This document shows positions 34,847 through 44,467 of a stretch of DNA of 64,000 nucleotides, piece after piece. A program made the position numbers and the translations under genes. The notes beneath the pieces are model-generated. The model was not told the DNA's origin, made no database searches, and worked only from the letters and a program-made list of their open reading frames with translations. The stretch lies in NCBI RefSeq assembly GCF_029835735.1, contig NZ_JAOEAL010000001.1, forward strand, positions 3,472,001 through 3,536,000. Reading direction: 5' to 3'. How positions within the stretch are numbered: position 1 is the stretch's first letter; every line of letters begins with the position of its first letter. The stretch is from Shewanella sp. GD04112 (GTDB lineage Bacteria > Pseudomonadota > Gammaproteobacteria > Enterobacterales > Shewanellaceae).

Positions 34847-35307
34847 ACGTTAATTAGCATATGCCGCTATAGCGTTAAATTGCAACTAAATATTAATAAA
34901 CGGGCCGTTGCACCGATTACCAACACAGGATTCGCTTAAAGGAAAAGTAAAACCATTGAGTGCAAAAAATGAGCAATGAATTGTATTTAAAAGGATTGCT
35001 TAAGCTATGGCTCCTATCATCGACTCGTATCGCCAATAGGGAAGACAATAAAAATAAATCGAAAGTCTTAAGAAAGCGGTTTGCAAGACGCAACTTGATA
35101 ACTCGTGCAAACAAAAATGCGGTCATCGAACCAGGTGATATGCAGAGTGCACTGCAAACACACAAATCCGATGGCCGCATGCTGTTGTTCTCGACCTAAT
35201 CTGAACCAATATCTGAATCAATATCAGCGTCAGTAAGCCAAGATTGATAGCCTGAACGAACTTATCACGCCTCAATCTTGACCAATTCGCACCTCAATCG
35301 AAAGCCG
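34847..35307. other. Intergenic region upstream of chiA, with one possible small gene
   Basis: No firm gene. A 76-codon frame at 34969-35199 on the plus strand (listed separately) is the only candidate; the minus-strand 87-codon frame 34917-35180 over the same DNA is unlikely. Base composition resembles other gaps. Confidence 0.4.
34969..35199 (+). CDS. Possible small basic protein (doubtful)
   Basis: A 76-codon frame beginning MSNELYLKGLLKLWLLSSTR, then basic and Asn/Lys-rich (KNKSKVLRKRFARRN). No close ribosome site: AAAGGAAAAG lies about 20 bases before. I do not recognise it. The composition could be that of a random AT-rich frame, so it is listed only as a candidate. Confidence 0.25.
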   Translation: MSNELYLKGLLKLWLLSSTRIANREDNKNKSKVLRKRFARRNLITRANKNAVIEPGDMQSALQTHKSDGRMLLFST

Positions 35308-36099
35308 TTAGGCGGCGTCCTTCGAGTAATCCCTAGCCAAGATCACCGATAAGCCACGACAGACTAAGGTCTCCATATCATCGACACGATTAATCTTCAT
35401 TTCGGCTAACGGTGCACTGAGAGCCATGCGTCTTAAACTATCCAGACAACCCTTGTAGTACGGCGCGCTGTTCATCATGCCGCCCGCTAACCAAATCCGA
35501 TTAGGATTAAACAGATTGACCGCCCACGCTAACCCCATCCCCAGATAAGTTCCGGCGAGATATAAATCATCGGCGGTGGAAATCTTACGGCTGCGGATAG
35601 AATCGCCGCTGGCGAGCTGTTCGAGACTAAACTCCCCCGCCTCCGTCATCACTCGGCAATGCCCAAGCTCCCCCGCCACTCCCGTAGCCCCCGTAAAAGC
35701 CTTGCCGCTCAACGCGATCGACATGCCAATCCCAGTGCCACACATGACTAACAACTCACAGGCATATTTTTCATCACAGGTTGCCTGCATACCGGCGTCG
35801 ATATCATTGCAGATAAACTTAAGTTCACCTTGGGTTTTCAAGGTTTCAAAGCTTAGCCCATTGAGACCAGGTAGAGATTTACAGGACACCAAACGATTCT
35901 GTTGTACGAGTCCAGGTACAGCGATCGCTAACTGGTAATGCTGTAAATCATAATCCCGTTCCAGCGCCGCGATTTGATCATTTAAATCTTCAATTTTAAA
36001 GCCTTCACCCGTGGGGATTTTATATTGTTCTGTATGCCCCTTGAGTTGAAGTTCGAACAGGGCTTTGCTACCGCCCACGTCTATTGTTAATGTTTGCAT
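35308..36099 (-). CDS. ROK-family sugar kinase without the zinc motif
   Basis: Predicted sugar kinase (glucokinase or N-acetylhexosamine kinase type). The 263-residue protein has the ROK phosphate loop IDVGGSKALF, the catalytic Asp in ICNDIDAG, and GVAGELGHC, but the CxCGxxGCxE zinc cluster that normally follows GH is absent; the sequence goes straight to SLEQLASG. Some ROK proteins lack it, so activity is possible. Start ATG 36099 has GGAG six bases upstream; the open frame to 36162 is not needed. Nearness to a chitinase suggests amino sugars, though the two genes are 675 bases apart and probably separate. Confidence 0.83.
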   Translation of the reverse strand: MQTLTIDVGGSKALFELQLKGHTEQYKIPTGEGFKIEDLNDQIAALERDYDLQHYQLAIAVPGLVQQNRLVSCKSLPGLNGLSFETLKTQGELKFICNDIDAGMQATCDEKYACELLVMCGTGIGMSIALSGKAFTGATGVAGELGHCRVMTEAGEFSLEQLASGDSIRSRKISTADDLYLAGTYLGMGLAWAVNLFNPNRIWLAGGMMNSAPYYKGCLDSLRRMALSAPLAEMKINRVDDMETLVCRGLSVILARDYSKDAA

Positions 36100-36410
36100 C
36101 GCCAACTCCACTGATACATGTGCTCCCCTCTGACCCCGAGCGGAGATGGCGAATGTTAGCATAATGGGTAAATATTAGCGATTGAATAAAACTTAAGTAG
36201 CTAATTTGTAAGAATTAGTCGGAAGAACTGAGTGATAAAGATAACATTTCAATTTGGAAATTAGTTTAAGATCACAACCCTTGTTACCGCAAAGTGATGC
36301 CGAAAAAACAAAATTGTATACAAAATCCTTTATTCCATCCCCTTGCATCTTAAGCGTAGAGCTTGCGATAATCGCCGCCAATTCGCATCCTTTTCGCCAG
36401 CATTACGCAT

Positions 36411-36416
36411 TATAAT
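36411..36416 (+). promoter_or_regulatory. Putative -10 box for the aminopeptidase P gene
   Basis: TATAAT 46 bases before the start at 36462. No convincing -35 at 16-18 bases upstream. Confidence 0.35.
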
Positions 36417-36461
36417 TTTGGCCGCCTACGTCAGCCGCCAATGCCAATATTTGGAGCCCCT

Positions 36462-38279
36462 ATGTCGTTACCATCGTCATCACAATCCCTACAACCGAAT
36501 AAGATTGCTAACCGTCTTGCCGCCATTCGTAGTGAACTCACCAGTGCCAATTTAGATGCCTTTATCATCCCGCGCGCGGACGAGTACTTAGGCGAATATG
36601 TGCCTGAGCATAACGAGCGTCTGTACTGGGCAACGGATTTTACTGGCTCAGCGGGCATGGCCATTGTCTTAAAAGACAAAGCCGCCATCTTTACCGATGG
36701 TCGTTATACGGTGCAAGTGCGTCTGCAAGTGGATGCAAATCTCTTTAGTTATGAAAGCCTGACTGACACACCACAAATCGAATGGCTATGCGATACGCTT
36801 GCAGCTGGTTCACGTGTGGGCTTCGATGCCCGTTTACACACCTTAGCTTGGTTTGAAAACGCCAAAGCCACGTTAGCAAAAGCCCAAATTGAACTGGTTG
36901 CCGTCGAACAGAATCCGATTGATAAGCACTGGCAAAATCGACCTGCACCGTCGAGCGCAGCTATCACGTTATTTAGTAATGAGAGCGCGGGTAAAACCAG
37001 CCTGCAAAAACGCACCGAGATTGGCGCACTAGTCAAAAAAGCCGGCGCCGATGTCGCGCTGATCGCCGCTTTAGACTCCTTCTGCTGGCTGCTCAATATC
37101 CGAGGTAATGACGTACCGCGTCTGCCTGTCGTGCTCGGCTGCGCGCTACTTCACGCCAATGGCGATATGCAACTGTTTACCGATTTAAGCAAACTCCCTG
37201 AAGGCATTGAGGAACACGTTGGAGCGGGTGTGAGCTTTAAGAGCGAAGCTTCGCTTGCCGATACCTTGGCAAGCTTACAGGGCGTGAAACTGCTCGCCGA
37301 TCCAAATTCTGCCAACGCTTGGGCACAAAATATCGCCCGCGATGCAGGCGCCAAGTTAATTGCCGGAATTGACCCGGTCTCCCTGCCTAAAGCACAGAAA
37401 AATGCCGCCGAATTAGCGGGCATGCGCGCCAGCCATATCCGTGATGGTGTGGCCGTGAGTCGTTTCCTTGCTTGGCTCGATGCCGAGGTCGCGGCCAATC
37501 GTCTGCACGATGAAGCAACCCTCGCCGACAAATTAGAAAGCTTCCGCCTCGAAGTTCCACAGTATCGCGAACCCAGTTTCGATACCATTTCCGCCGCTGG
37601 CGCTAATGCGGCCATGTGCCACTACAACCATAACAATGGCACGCCTGCCATGATGACGATGAACAGCATTTACCTTGTGGATTCTGGCGCTCAGTATCTG
37701 GACGGCACCACGGATGTCACCCGTACCATAGCCATTGGTAACGTGACCGATGAACAGAAGAAAATGGTCACCTTGGTATTAAAAGGCCATATCGCCTTAG
37801 ATCAGGCCCGCTATCCGAAAGGCACCACAGGGCAACAACTCGATGCCTTCGCCCGTCAATATCTGTGGCAACATGGATTTGATTACGACCACGGCACAGG
37901 CCACGGTGTTGGCCATTTCCTCAGCGTGCACGAAGGTCCGCAGCGCATCGGTAAAAACCTCAATGCCATCGCCTTAATGCCTGGCATGGTGTTATCCAAC
38001 GAGCCAGGTTATTACCGCGCCGACAGTTTTGGGATCCGTTTAGAAAACCTAGTGGTAGTGCAACACTGCGAAGCCTTAAAGGGCGCAGAGCGTGAAATGT
38101 ATGAATTCGATGCCTTAACGCTGATCCCAATGGATGCTCGCCTTATTGATAAGAGCCTGTTAACCCAAGGCGAAATCGACTGGTTTAATGCTTACCATCA
38201 GAAAGTGTTTAACACCTTATCGCCATTAATGTCGGGTAGTGAGCTTGAGTGGCTGACAAAGGCAACAAAAGCCATTTAA
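36462..38279 (+). CDS. Aminopeptidase P family protein (M24B)
   Basis: Removes N-terminal residues before proline, using a dinuclear metal site. The 605-residue protein has the large three-domain form (two creatinase-like domains, then the pita-bread catalytic domain). Metal ligands are visible in DSGAQYLDGTTDVTRT (two Asp), HGTGHGVGHFLSVHEGP (His), SNEPGYYR and RLENLVVV (Glu). The ATG at 36462 has GGAG seven bases upstream; the ATG at 36441 does not. This long form is closer to eukaryotic-type XPNPEP1-like enzymes than to E. coli PepP (441 residues). Confidence 0.93.
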   Translation: MSLPSSSQSLQPNKIANRLAAIRSELTSANLDAFIIPRADEYLGEYVPEHNERLYWATDFTGSAGMAIVLKDKAAIFTDGRYTVQVRLQVDANLFSYESLTDTPQIEWLCDTLAAGSRVGFDARLHTLAWFENAKATLAKAQIELVAVEQNPIDKHWQNRPAPSSAAITLFSNESAGKTSLQKRTEIGALVKKAGADVALIAALDSFCWLLNIRGNDVPRLPVVLGCALLHANGDMQLFTDLSKLPEGIEEHVGAGVSFKSEASLADTLASLQGVKLLADPNSANAWAQNIARDAGAKLIAGIDPVSLPKAQKNAAELAGMRASHIRDGVAVSRFLAWLDAEVAANRLHDEATLADKLESFRLEVPQYREPSFDTISAAGANAAMCHYNHNNGTPAMMTMNSIYLVDSGAQYLDGTTDVTRTIAIGNVTDEQKKMVTLVLKGHIALDQARYPKGTTGQQLDAFARQYLWQHGFDYDHGTGHGVGHFLSVHEGPQRIGKNLNAIALMPGMVLSNEPGYYRADSFGIRLENLVVVQHCEALKGAEREMYEFDALTLIPMDARLIDKSLLTQGEIDWFNAYHQKVFNTLSPLMSGSELEWLTKATKAI

Positions 38280-38295
38280 TCAAAGCCCTAAAATA

Positions 38296-38321
38296 AAGGC
38301 GTGCATTCAAATGCACGCCTT
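38296..38321. terminator. Terminator between aminopeptidase and porin genes
   Basis: An 11-bp stem AAGGCGTGCAT / ATGCACGCCTT with loop TCAA between convergent genes; T content after it is low. Confidence 0.75.
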
Positions 38322-38426
38322 ATCCCTCGCCTTTACAGTCCATCTTTAGATATATGCCGTTTTCCCAAAGCGCTAACGACACTTTGCTTAATGATTGCTT
38401 AGTGATTTTGAATAAACCACTAACCA

Positions 38427-39515
38427 TCAAATCTTCCAATTCAAATCAAAGTCATAGCGAACACCCAAGGCAAAAATGGTGTCATCTTCACGTTCATCGT
38501 TGTTTTGTTGCAGGCATTCTAGATGCAAGCGCACATTGCTCGCCGCTTGCCATTCTAAGGTGAGGTTATAGCCGTCATAATCCAGACTCGTACTATCCTC
38601 TATCCCATCTTTAAACCAAAAGTAGCCTAGCTTCAGCTTATAGGCATTACCAAATGGGATAGCTAACGCACTATCAAAGGTGCTGCCAGTGCGGTTATCA
38701 CCCATATCGAACTTGTATTCCTTATTTTGATAACCCACAGCGGCATAAATACCATTATTAAACTCGTAGGAGATAACCCCGCCTGTGAGCTGCTCCTCCC
38801 CCGTTTTCACCTCACCGGTATAAGTATCCTGCTGCAAATATGCGATACCAAAATGAACGCCATACTTATCAAAGCCTGCACCGACATTCACCGCATCTGC
38901 ACCGCTGCCACCCGCATTACCATCAAAAATACCAGATGCCATGATAGTGACAGGTTGGAATTTCACTTCGTATATCAGTGCATTATTAACAAAGAAAGGA
39001 CTTTCTTGATTGTAACCAAATGGACTATTAGCGTTATTAAACACATCAATATATTCAGCCACTAACGTATATTGTACTGGGCGTTGACGGCCAAAAGTTA
39101 ACTGACCATAGGGAGAGGCTATCCCCGCAAAGGCGAGGCGGGCCTCACCAAATCGCCCATTATCGTCGAGACGAATTTTCCATTCGCCGCGGGCAATGGC
39201 ACGCCAATTAGGCGCAAATTCGGTTTCTGCTTTTACGCCCAAACGCGAAAGCGCATCACCGATGTCCCATTGGTCGTCCGACTTGTCTTGGTATTCTAAG
39301 GTGGGGCGAAGGGAACCATAGAGGGAAAACTGGCTATTACTCAAGGAGGACTGCATTGCCTGGCTAGATTGCTGGGTCGATTTTGCCTGTTGCTCCAATT
39401 CCTTAACCCTTTGCTCAAGCTGTTGCAATCGTTCAGCTTCTTCCGTGGTTTGAGCATAAACCTGCATAGTGACTGGAAGCAGACTAACTAATAGTAACTG
39501 TACGATTCTACTCAT
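38427..39515 (-). CDS. Outer-membrane porin-like protein
   Basis: A 362-residue beta-barrel porin. After a signal peptide (ending VYA-QT) is a short coiled coil (TTEEAERLQQLEQRVKELEQ, about residues 25-50), then a 16-strand-type barrel with YGSLRPTLEYQ and the porin segment GQLTFGRQRPVQYTLV. The N-terminal coiled coil is reminiscent of trimeric porins that contact peptidoglycan. The C-terminus is WKI, not the usual terminal Phe or Trp. The start is ATG 39515, with GGAAGG eight bases before; a longer frame to 39584 lacks one. Solute unknown. Confidence 0.87.
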   Translation of the reverse strand: MSRIVQLLLVSLLPVTMQVYAQTTEEAERLQQLEQRVKELEQQAKSTQQSSQAMQSSLSNSQFSLYGSLRPTLEYQDKSDDQWDIGDALSRLGVKAETEFAPNWRAIARGEWKIRLDDNGRFGEARLAFAGIASPYGQLTFGRQRPVQYTLVAEYIDVFNNANSPFGYNQESPFFVNNALIYEVKFQPVTIMASGIFDGNAGGSGADAVNVGAGFDKYGVHFGIAYLQQDTYTGEVKTGEEQLTGGVISYEFNNGIYAAVGYQNKEYKFDMGDNRTGSTFDSALAIPFGNAYKLKLGYFWFKDGIEDSTSLDYDGYNLTLEWQAASNVRLHLECLQQNNDEREDDTIFALGVRYDFDLNWKI

Positions 39516-39858
39516 GATGAGTGCCTTCCTATATTCATATTTTCCGTCCCGAAGACGGGATAAAATCATGATTGATAGACTCAAGCGACCCGAAGTTGCG
39601 AACCTCTGGGGTTCATGAATGCTTCACTTCAAGGAACATCAATGACCAACTCAATTTAGGCAAAACACCAAGTCCAACACTCAGGTGCAGCCCATCATGC
39701 CAAAGCATTCAATGGCACCGTATAGAACGTCCTTATGTGAAATGATTCCATGTAAAACGGCCATATGTAGAACGGCACTATTAAAAAACATCGCTCACCA
39801 ACAGACCACAGCGAGTCGCAGCCGCTCTTAGTTGCAAGCTAAAAGATTGGCAATCACG

Positions 39859-41727
39859 CTACACAATGAATTTGTTCAGAATCGTATCTTGCTCTTTGAT
39901 GTACTTAGTTTGCGTATGCATCGCTGTGTTAGCATTGACCGCGACATTCGACACCTGCACAGATAAATCTTTAATTCTAATGGTGTTGTTATTAATTTCC
40001 TCGGCAACCAAGCTTTGTTCTTCGGCTGCGGAGGCAATCTGCAAATTCATATCGCTGATCTGCATGATGGCTTCACGAATTTTATCCAACGCCGTATTGG
40101 CGTCCTGTGCACGAATTACGGCATCTTTGGCATTATCTTTACTTTGACTCATCACATCGGTCACCGCACGGGCGCCTGCCTGAAGCTGCTCTATCATAGA
40201 GCGAATTTGCGTTGTCGATTGCTGAGTCCTTTGAGCGAGTGTTCGCACTTCGTCGGCGACCACCGCAAAACCACGGCCAGAATCCCCCGCCCTTGCCGCT
40301 TCAATCGCCGCGTTTAAGGCCAATAAGTTCGTTTGGTCAGCAATGTCATTAATCACTTTCAAAATAGTGGCAATGTTATCCGTTGCAGCGCCCAATGCGT
40401 TGACTTCAGACACCGCCATGTCGATTCTCGATGATAGGGCATTAATCGCATCGGTGGTTTCACTGACCACTTTTGATCCCACACCCGTTGCCTCATCCGC
40501 CTCTTTAGCCGCAGAAGAAGCACCTTGAGCATTACGGGCAACATCGGATGAAGTCGTTGCCATTTCGTGCATTGCGGTTGCAAGCTGTTCGAGTTCATGT
40601 AGTTGTGAGTTCATCGCATCCGTAGATTGCTGTAACTCTAATGAGGTTATTTCGGAGCTTTTATGGATTTCTTGTCCAATGGACTTAGATTCAATAATTA
40701 ATTGCTGCAAATTATTCGTAAAGGTATTAAACCCAATCGCCAAAGATGAAAACTCTGCATCGGTTTTGGTATTTAAGCGTTTAGTTAAATCACCTTCACC
40801 CGAAGCAACATCTTGAATGGCATTATTTAATGTCTGTAATGGCCGCATTAAACTCGTTATTAAAAACAGCAATACTGTGATACTGATAATTAAGGCGACC
40901 ACAGAATAAAAAATTGAACTATTACGTAAGTTCGTCACCGCAGCATAGGCAATAGCCTCATCTAAGATAACACCGACATACCAATCTTCCCCTGATACTC
41001 GAGAGAATCCAAGGGTATAGTTTTTACCATCGAGAGTGACTTTTTGTGGACGCTCCATCACCTTGATATTGGGCAAAAAATCACTCATTGGTAAACCATT
41101 TCGTTTTGCATCGGGATGCGCGATAGTGGTTCCATCGCCAGAAATAATAAATACATAGCCCGCATTAAATAGCTCAACTTCATTCACAAGCTTTGCTAAA
41201 CCAGCAAGGCTAACATCATAAAAAATAGCGCCAATAAACGCGCCCTTATCCTTGACCGGGGTAGCGATGGAGACAAGTATCTCCCCTGATGCAGAATCGG
41301 CATAAGGCGCTGTAATAATCAACTTGTCAGATTGTTTTGCGTCCGTATACCAAGGGCGAACTCTAGGGTTCCAACCAGCTCCGGGGTCCCAAGTCGGGTC
41401 ATTATTAATATTGCTACCGTCTTTTTCGTAACCAAAGCCGACAAGTAAAAAGGTGTTTTTAACAACAGGAAGGTTAATGACCGACGATATGTGTTCAGGC
41501 TCGAGGTCTTGCTCGATTAAACTCGTGGTATAGGCGGCAATTTTTTTACGGGCTTCAATTTCAGAGGACACAGTATTACGAACGCCGTCAACAATTTCGG
41601 TGACGCTCGTTTCAAGCTGCGACTTCATTTCTTTTTGAATGGTAAAATATTGGGTTGTCGTTAATAAAGCGACCGTCAATAACAATAGCACTGAGGATGC
41701 TGCAACAATCTTATGACTGAACTTCAT
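39859..41727 (-). CDS. Methyl-accepting chemotaxis protein with dCache sensor
   Basis: Chemoreceptor of 622 residues: membrane helix 1 (about 7-28), a periplasmic dCache_1 domain, helix 2 (SVVALIISITVLLFLITSL), HAMP, and a cytoplasmic signalling tip with DQTNLLALNAAIEAARAGDSGRGFAVVADEVRTLA. The sensor holds the amino-acid-binding motif: Arg, Trp and Tyr in RPWY, Tyr and Asp in PYADSASGE, and a late Asp in AIFYDVS. It should therefore sense one or more amino acids and relay to CheA/CheW. The ATG at 41727 has AGGAAATAAA upstream. No NWETF-type C-terminal pentapeptide. Confidence 0.93.
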   Translation of the reverse strand: MKFSHKIVAASSVLLLLTVALLTTTQYFTIQKEMKSQLETSVTEIVDGVRNTVSSEIEARKKIAAYTTSLIEQDLEPEHISSVINLPVVKNTFLLVGFGYEKDGSNINNDPTWDPGAGWNPRVRPWYTDAKQSDKLIITAPYADSASGEILVSIATPVKDKGAFIGAIFYDVSLAGLAKLVNEVELFNAGYVFIISGDGTTIAHPDAKRNGLPMSDFLPNIKVMERPQKVTLDGKNYTLGFSRVSGEDWYVGVILDEAIAYAAVTNLRNSSIFYSVVALIISITVLLFLITSLMRPLQTLNNAIQDVASGEGDLTKRLNTKTDAEFSSLAIGFNTFTNNLQQLIIESKSIGQEIHKSSEITSLELQQSTDAMNSQLHELEQLATAMHEMATTSSDVARNAQGASSAAKEADEATGVGSKVVSETTDAINALSSRIDMAVSEVNALGAATDNIATILKVINDIADQTNLLALNAAIEAARAGDSGRGFAVVADEVRTLAQRTQQSTTQIRSMIEQLQAGARAVTDVMSQSKDNAKDAVIRAQDANTALDKIREAIMQISDMNLQIASAAEEQSLVAEEINNNTIRIKDLSVQVSNVAVNANTAMHTQTKYIKEQDTILNKFIV

Positions 41728-42591
41728 TTTATTTCCTATTGAATACTTAACCCATTTCAACCGAATAACATTTAATCGCCAAAATAAAACTCAAGACGAA
41801 TAAATACAACCAAATTAATTTGGTGAATATACTATCGTTTAAATAGAATTAAATTATGTATAATTTGGCTCATTATTTGAGTTCATTCTTATTCTCAAAA
41901 GCCTATTAAATTTATTTAATAGGTATAGTCATCATTTCGTATGAAAGCCAGTTTCGGCCTGTTTTTTTAGCGAACATATTAGCCCTTAAACTCAGAGGTG
42001 AATCGTTAGCAAGAGGGCTGCTCTGTCACCATTCAATGATTATTTTCGGCTCAATATATCGGCCCTAGTTCTGGCTCACCTTTTTCGTGCAATTCAAAGA
42101 AACTAAGCGTATGAATTTTTTGGGCTTAAGTTCGTTCTTATGTGAACGACCATTTGCTAGGTAAGTCGAAGGCATATGGATTGGCCATGTCGAGCATCGA
42201 GTTCACAATTGCACTTAGTTATGTAGCATCCGTTTTCACCCCTTGTGCTGCTTCCACAAGATAAGAGATTGAAGTGATGACGGCCAATCTTTAGGTAACA
42301 GGTCAAGTTTTAAGGTAATCACACAAGTATCGATAGCGGATAAAACACAAAATCAACCATTAAACAGGATAAAAAATCGTTTTCTTTAAGATAAAAACAC
42401 TAATGTTTGCAAAACCTTATAAAAGCAATAAAACATTACTTTTGTTGCGGGTAAAGCGAAAAACCGCTCTCCAATAACCACACAAAAATGATACCATTAT
42501 CACATAATAAGCCGACTCCAATGAGAGCTGGCACCCGTTTTACCAGTTACATTTACCCCAAAGTCGTATCGGCCCTGAATGGACACACTAA
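41728..42591. other. Divergent intergenic region between two chemoreceptors
   Basis: About 860 bases, AT-rich, with no supported gene, tRNA or strong hairpin. One short CTTGTG/CACAAG inverted repeat at 42242-42260 is too weak to interpret. Confidence 0.45.
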
Positions 42592-44160
42592 ATGAGCCAG
42601 AGTAACCCTAGCCGCAGTAAAACCAGTCAACTCCACAGTAACGCACAAGAAGTCCGCCTCACACCACATGACGAATTGATTTCCACAACGGATACCCGTG
42701 GGATCATTACCTATGTTAATCAACGTTTTGCAGAAGTATCAGGTTATAGTGTCGAAGAATTAATTGGCTATCCCCACAACAAAGTGCGTCACCCAGATAT
42801 GCCTAGTGACGCCTTTAAAGAGATGTGGGAAAAGCTGAAATCCGGCCAATCCTGGCGAGGCATAGTCAAAAATCGCTGTAAAAATGGTGATTATTATTGG
42901 GTCGATGCCTTTGTTTCTCCCCTGTTTGAGAATGGGACTATCATAGGTTATCAGTCGGTGCGTATTCAGCCGCAGGCGGCCTATGTCAGTAAAGCCACGG
43001 AGATCTACCGCAGGCTAATACAAAATAAACCCATCCCTAAACCACTCAGCTTAATGCAAAAACGTTTTGTCTCCGCAGTCGTCGCTACCACAGGTTTACT
43101 GATTGCAGGTTACTTTTGGGGTTGGGGCGTGATTTTCGCAGGGGCGGTTTTGATGAGCCTCAATCTGGCCATTTTCTACGACGAGGCCTTTCGCATTCCA
43201 GCCAAATTGATTGAAATGCAGGAGAAATATGACTCTATCAGCCGCTATATCTACTCGGGCGCAGATACCTCATCGATTCTCGATTTCCAATTGATCCTAT
43301 TGCAAGCCAAGATGAACGGCGTACTTGGACGCACTCAAGATCAGGCTCATCAGTTGCACGCCATTGCCGATCAGCTGGTGGTGACCACTGAGCAAACCTA
43401 TGTCAGTTTAGATCAAGAGAAAAACCAGCTTGAGCAACTCGCCAGTGCAATGGAAGAAATGAGCTCGACCATTGCCGAAGTCGCGCAAAATACTCAGCTG
43501 ACCTCGACCAGTATCAACACCGCCTATGATCTCTGTCTCAAAAGCAGCGCCAATATGAAGGCCAACACCCAAAAAGTTGAGCAATTAGCCAAATCCGTCG
43601 CCGATGCGGCCAATAATGCCCATCAACTCAATCAAGAAGCCGAGCGGGTTGCCAGTGCCATGGGTGAGATTGACTCGATTGCCGAGCAAACTAACCTGCT
43701 CGCCCTCAATGCGGCCATAGAAGCCGCTAGAGCGGGTGAACAAGGGCGCGGCTTTGCGGTGGTAGCTGATGAAGTACGCGCGCTTTCGAGCCGTACCCAG
43801 TTATCAACTAACAGTATTTCCCAGAGCGTCGACAAAATGTTCAGCATGCTAAATGCTTGGGCGAAGGAGATGGAGCAAAGTCGTCAACATGCCGAGTTGT
43901 GTGCTAACGATATTCAAACTTCCGCCGAGAACGTCAACACCATTTACCAAGAGGTAAGTGAGATCCACACCTTCGCCCAGCAAAACGCGGTGGCCGCCGA
44001 TCAGCAGCGCCAAGTGGTGCATGAAATCACTAACAACATTCACTCCATCACCCAAACCAGTAGCGAAAACCTCGCCGCCACCCATCAAATTGGTGATGCC
44101 GCCAATCACCTCAAACAAAACGCCGAAAAGGCGCTCGGTCTACGCCGCGCCTTTGGTTAA
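42592..44160 (+). CDS. Aer-like PAS-domain chemoreceptor
   Basis: Energy/redox taxis receptor of 522 residues. The N-terminal PAS domain (about 25-130) carries the Aer features TDTRGIITYVNQ, GYPHNKVRHPDMP, and IVKNRCKNGDYYWVDA, expected to bind FAD. A hydrophobic segment follows (VVATTGLLIAGYFWGWGVIFAGAV), then HAMP-like sequence and the signalling domain with EQTNLLALNAAIEAARAGEQGRG. No periplasmic domain. By homology it would sense cell redox state. The start has no strong ribosome site; GGACACACTAA precedes it. Confidence 0.92.
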   Translation: MSQSNPSRSKTSQLHSNAQEVRLTPHDELISTTDTRGIITYVNQRFAEVSGYSVEELIGYPHNKVRHPDMPSDAFKEMWEKLKSGQSWRGIVKNRCKNGDYYWVDAFVSPLFENGTIIGYQSVRIQPQAAYVSKATEIYRRLIQNKPIPKPLSLMQKRFVSAVVATTGLLIAGYFWGWGVIFAGAVLMSLNLAIFYDEAFRIPAKLIEMQEKYDSISRYIYSGADTSSILDFQLILLQAKMNGVLGRTQDQAHQLHAIADQLVVTTEQTYVSLDQEKNQLEQLASAMEEMSSTIAEVAQNTQLTSTSINTAYDLCLKSSANMKANTQKVEQLAKSVADAANNAHQLNQEAERVASAMGEIDSIAEQTNLLALNAAIEAARAGEQGRGFAVVADEVRALSSRTQLSTNSISQSVDKMFSMLNAWAKEMEQSRQHAELCANDIQTSAENVNTIYQEVSEIHTFAQQNAVAADQQRQVVHEITNNIHSITQTSSENLAATHQIGDAANHLKQNAEKALGLRRAFG

Positions 44161-44168
44161 TATGCCTA

Positions 44169-44200
44169 TCGCACCATTGTCGATACAGACAATGGTGCGA
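44169..44200 (+). terminator. Strong hairpin after the Aer-like gene
   Basis: A perfect 13-bp stem TCGCACCATTGTC / GACAATGGTGCGA with a 6-base loop begins nine bases after the stop codon. No T-run follows, so it may stabilise the mRNA end or act with a factor rather than be a classical terminator. Confidence 0.55.
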
Positions 44201-44309
44201 GACGCTCTCCTCAGCCTTTCCAACGCCTTTATCCATATCAAAACCTACTAACACTGCCCCATAAAAGCCCAAAAGGTTAAAAAGTACAGGTTTTAACCGA
44301 AAATTTTGC

Positions 44310-44315
44310 TATACT
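44310..44315 (+). promoter_or_regulatory. Putative -10 box for the DEAD-box helicase gene
   Basis: TATACT, 152 bases before the helicase ATG, with a weak -35. If real it would give a leader of about 145 bases. Confidence 0.35.
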
Positions 44316-44467
44316 CCGCGCCCGCCATTTTTATGCTCACCGTGCAGTAAAATACTGGATGGGGAAATGCGTAACCAAGCGCATGATGGTTTGACTCAGG
44401 TGTTAAAGTGATTGCATTCGAGTCAAGGCGTTTGAGTGATTGAATAAGTGAACAACAGGAATCCAAA

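Noticed and set aside
34917..35180. 87-codon minus-strand frame upstream of chiA
   Set aside because: No ribosome site; cysteine- and leucine-rich random-looking sequence overlapping another weak frame.
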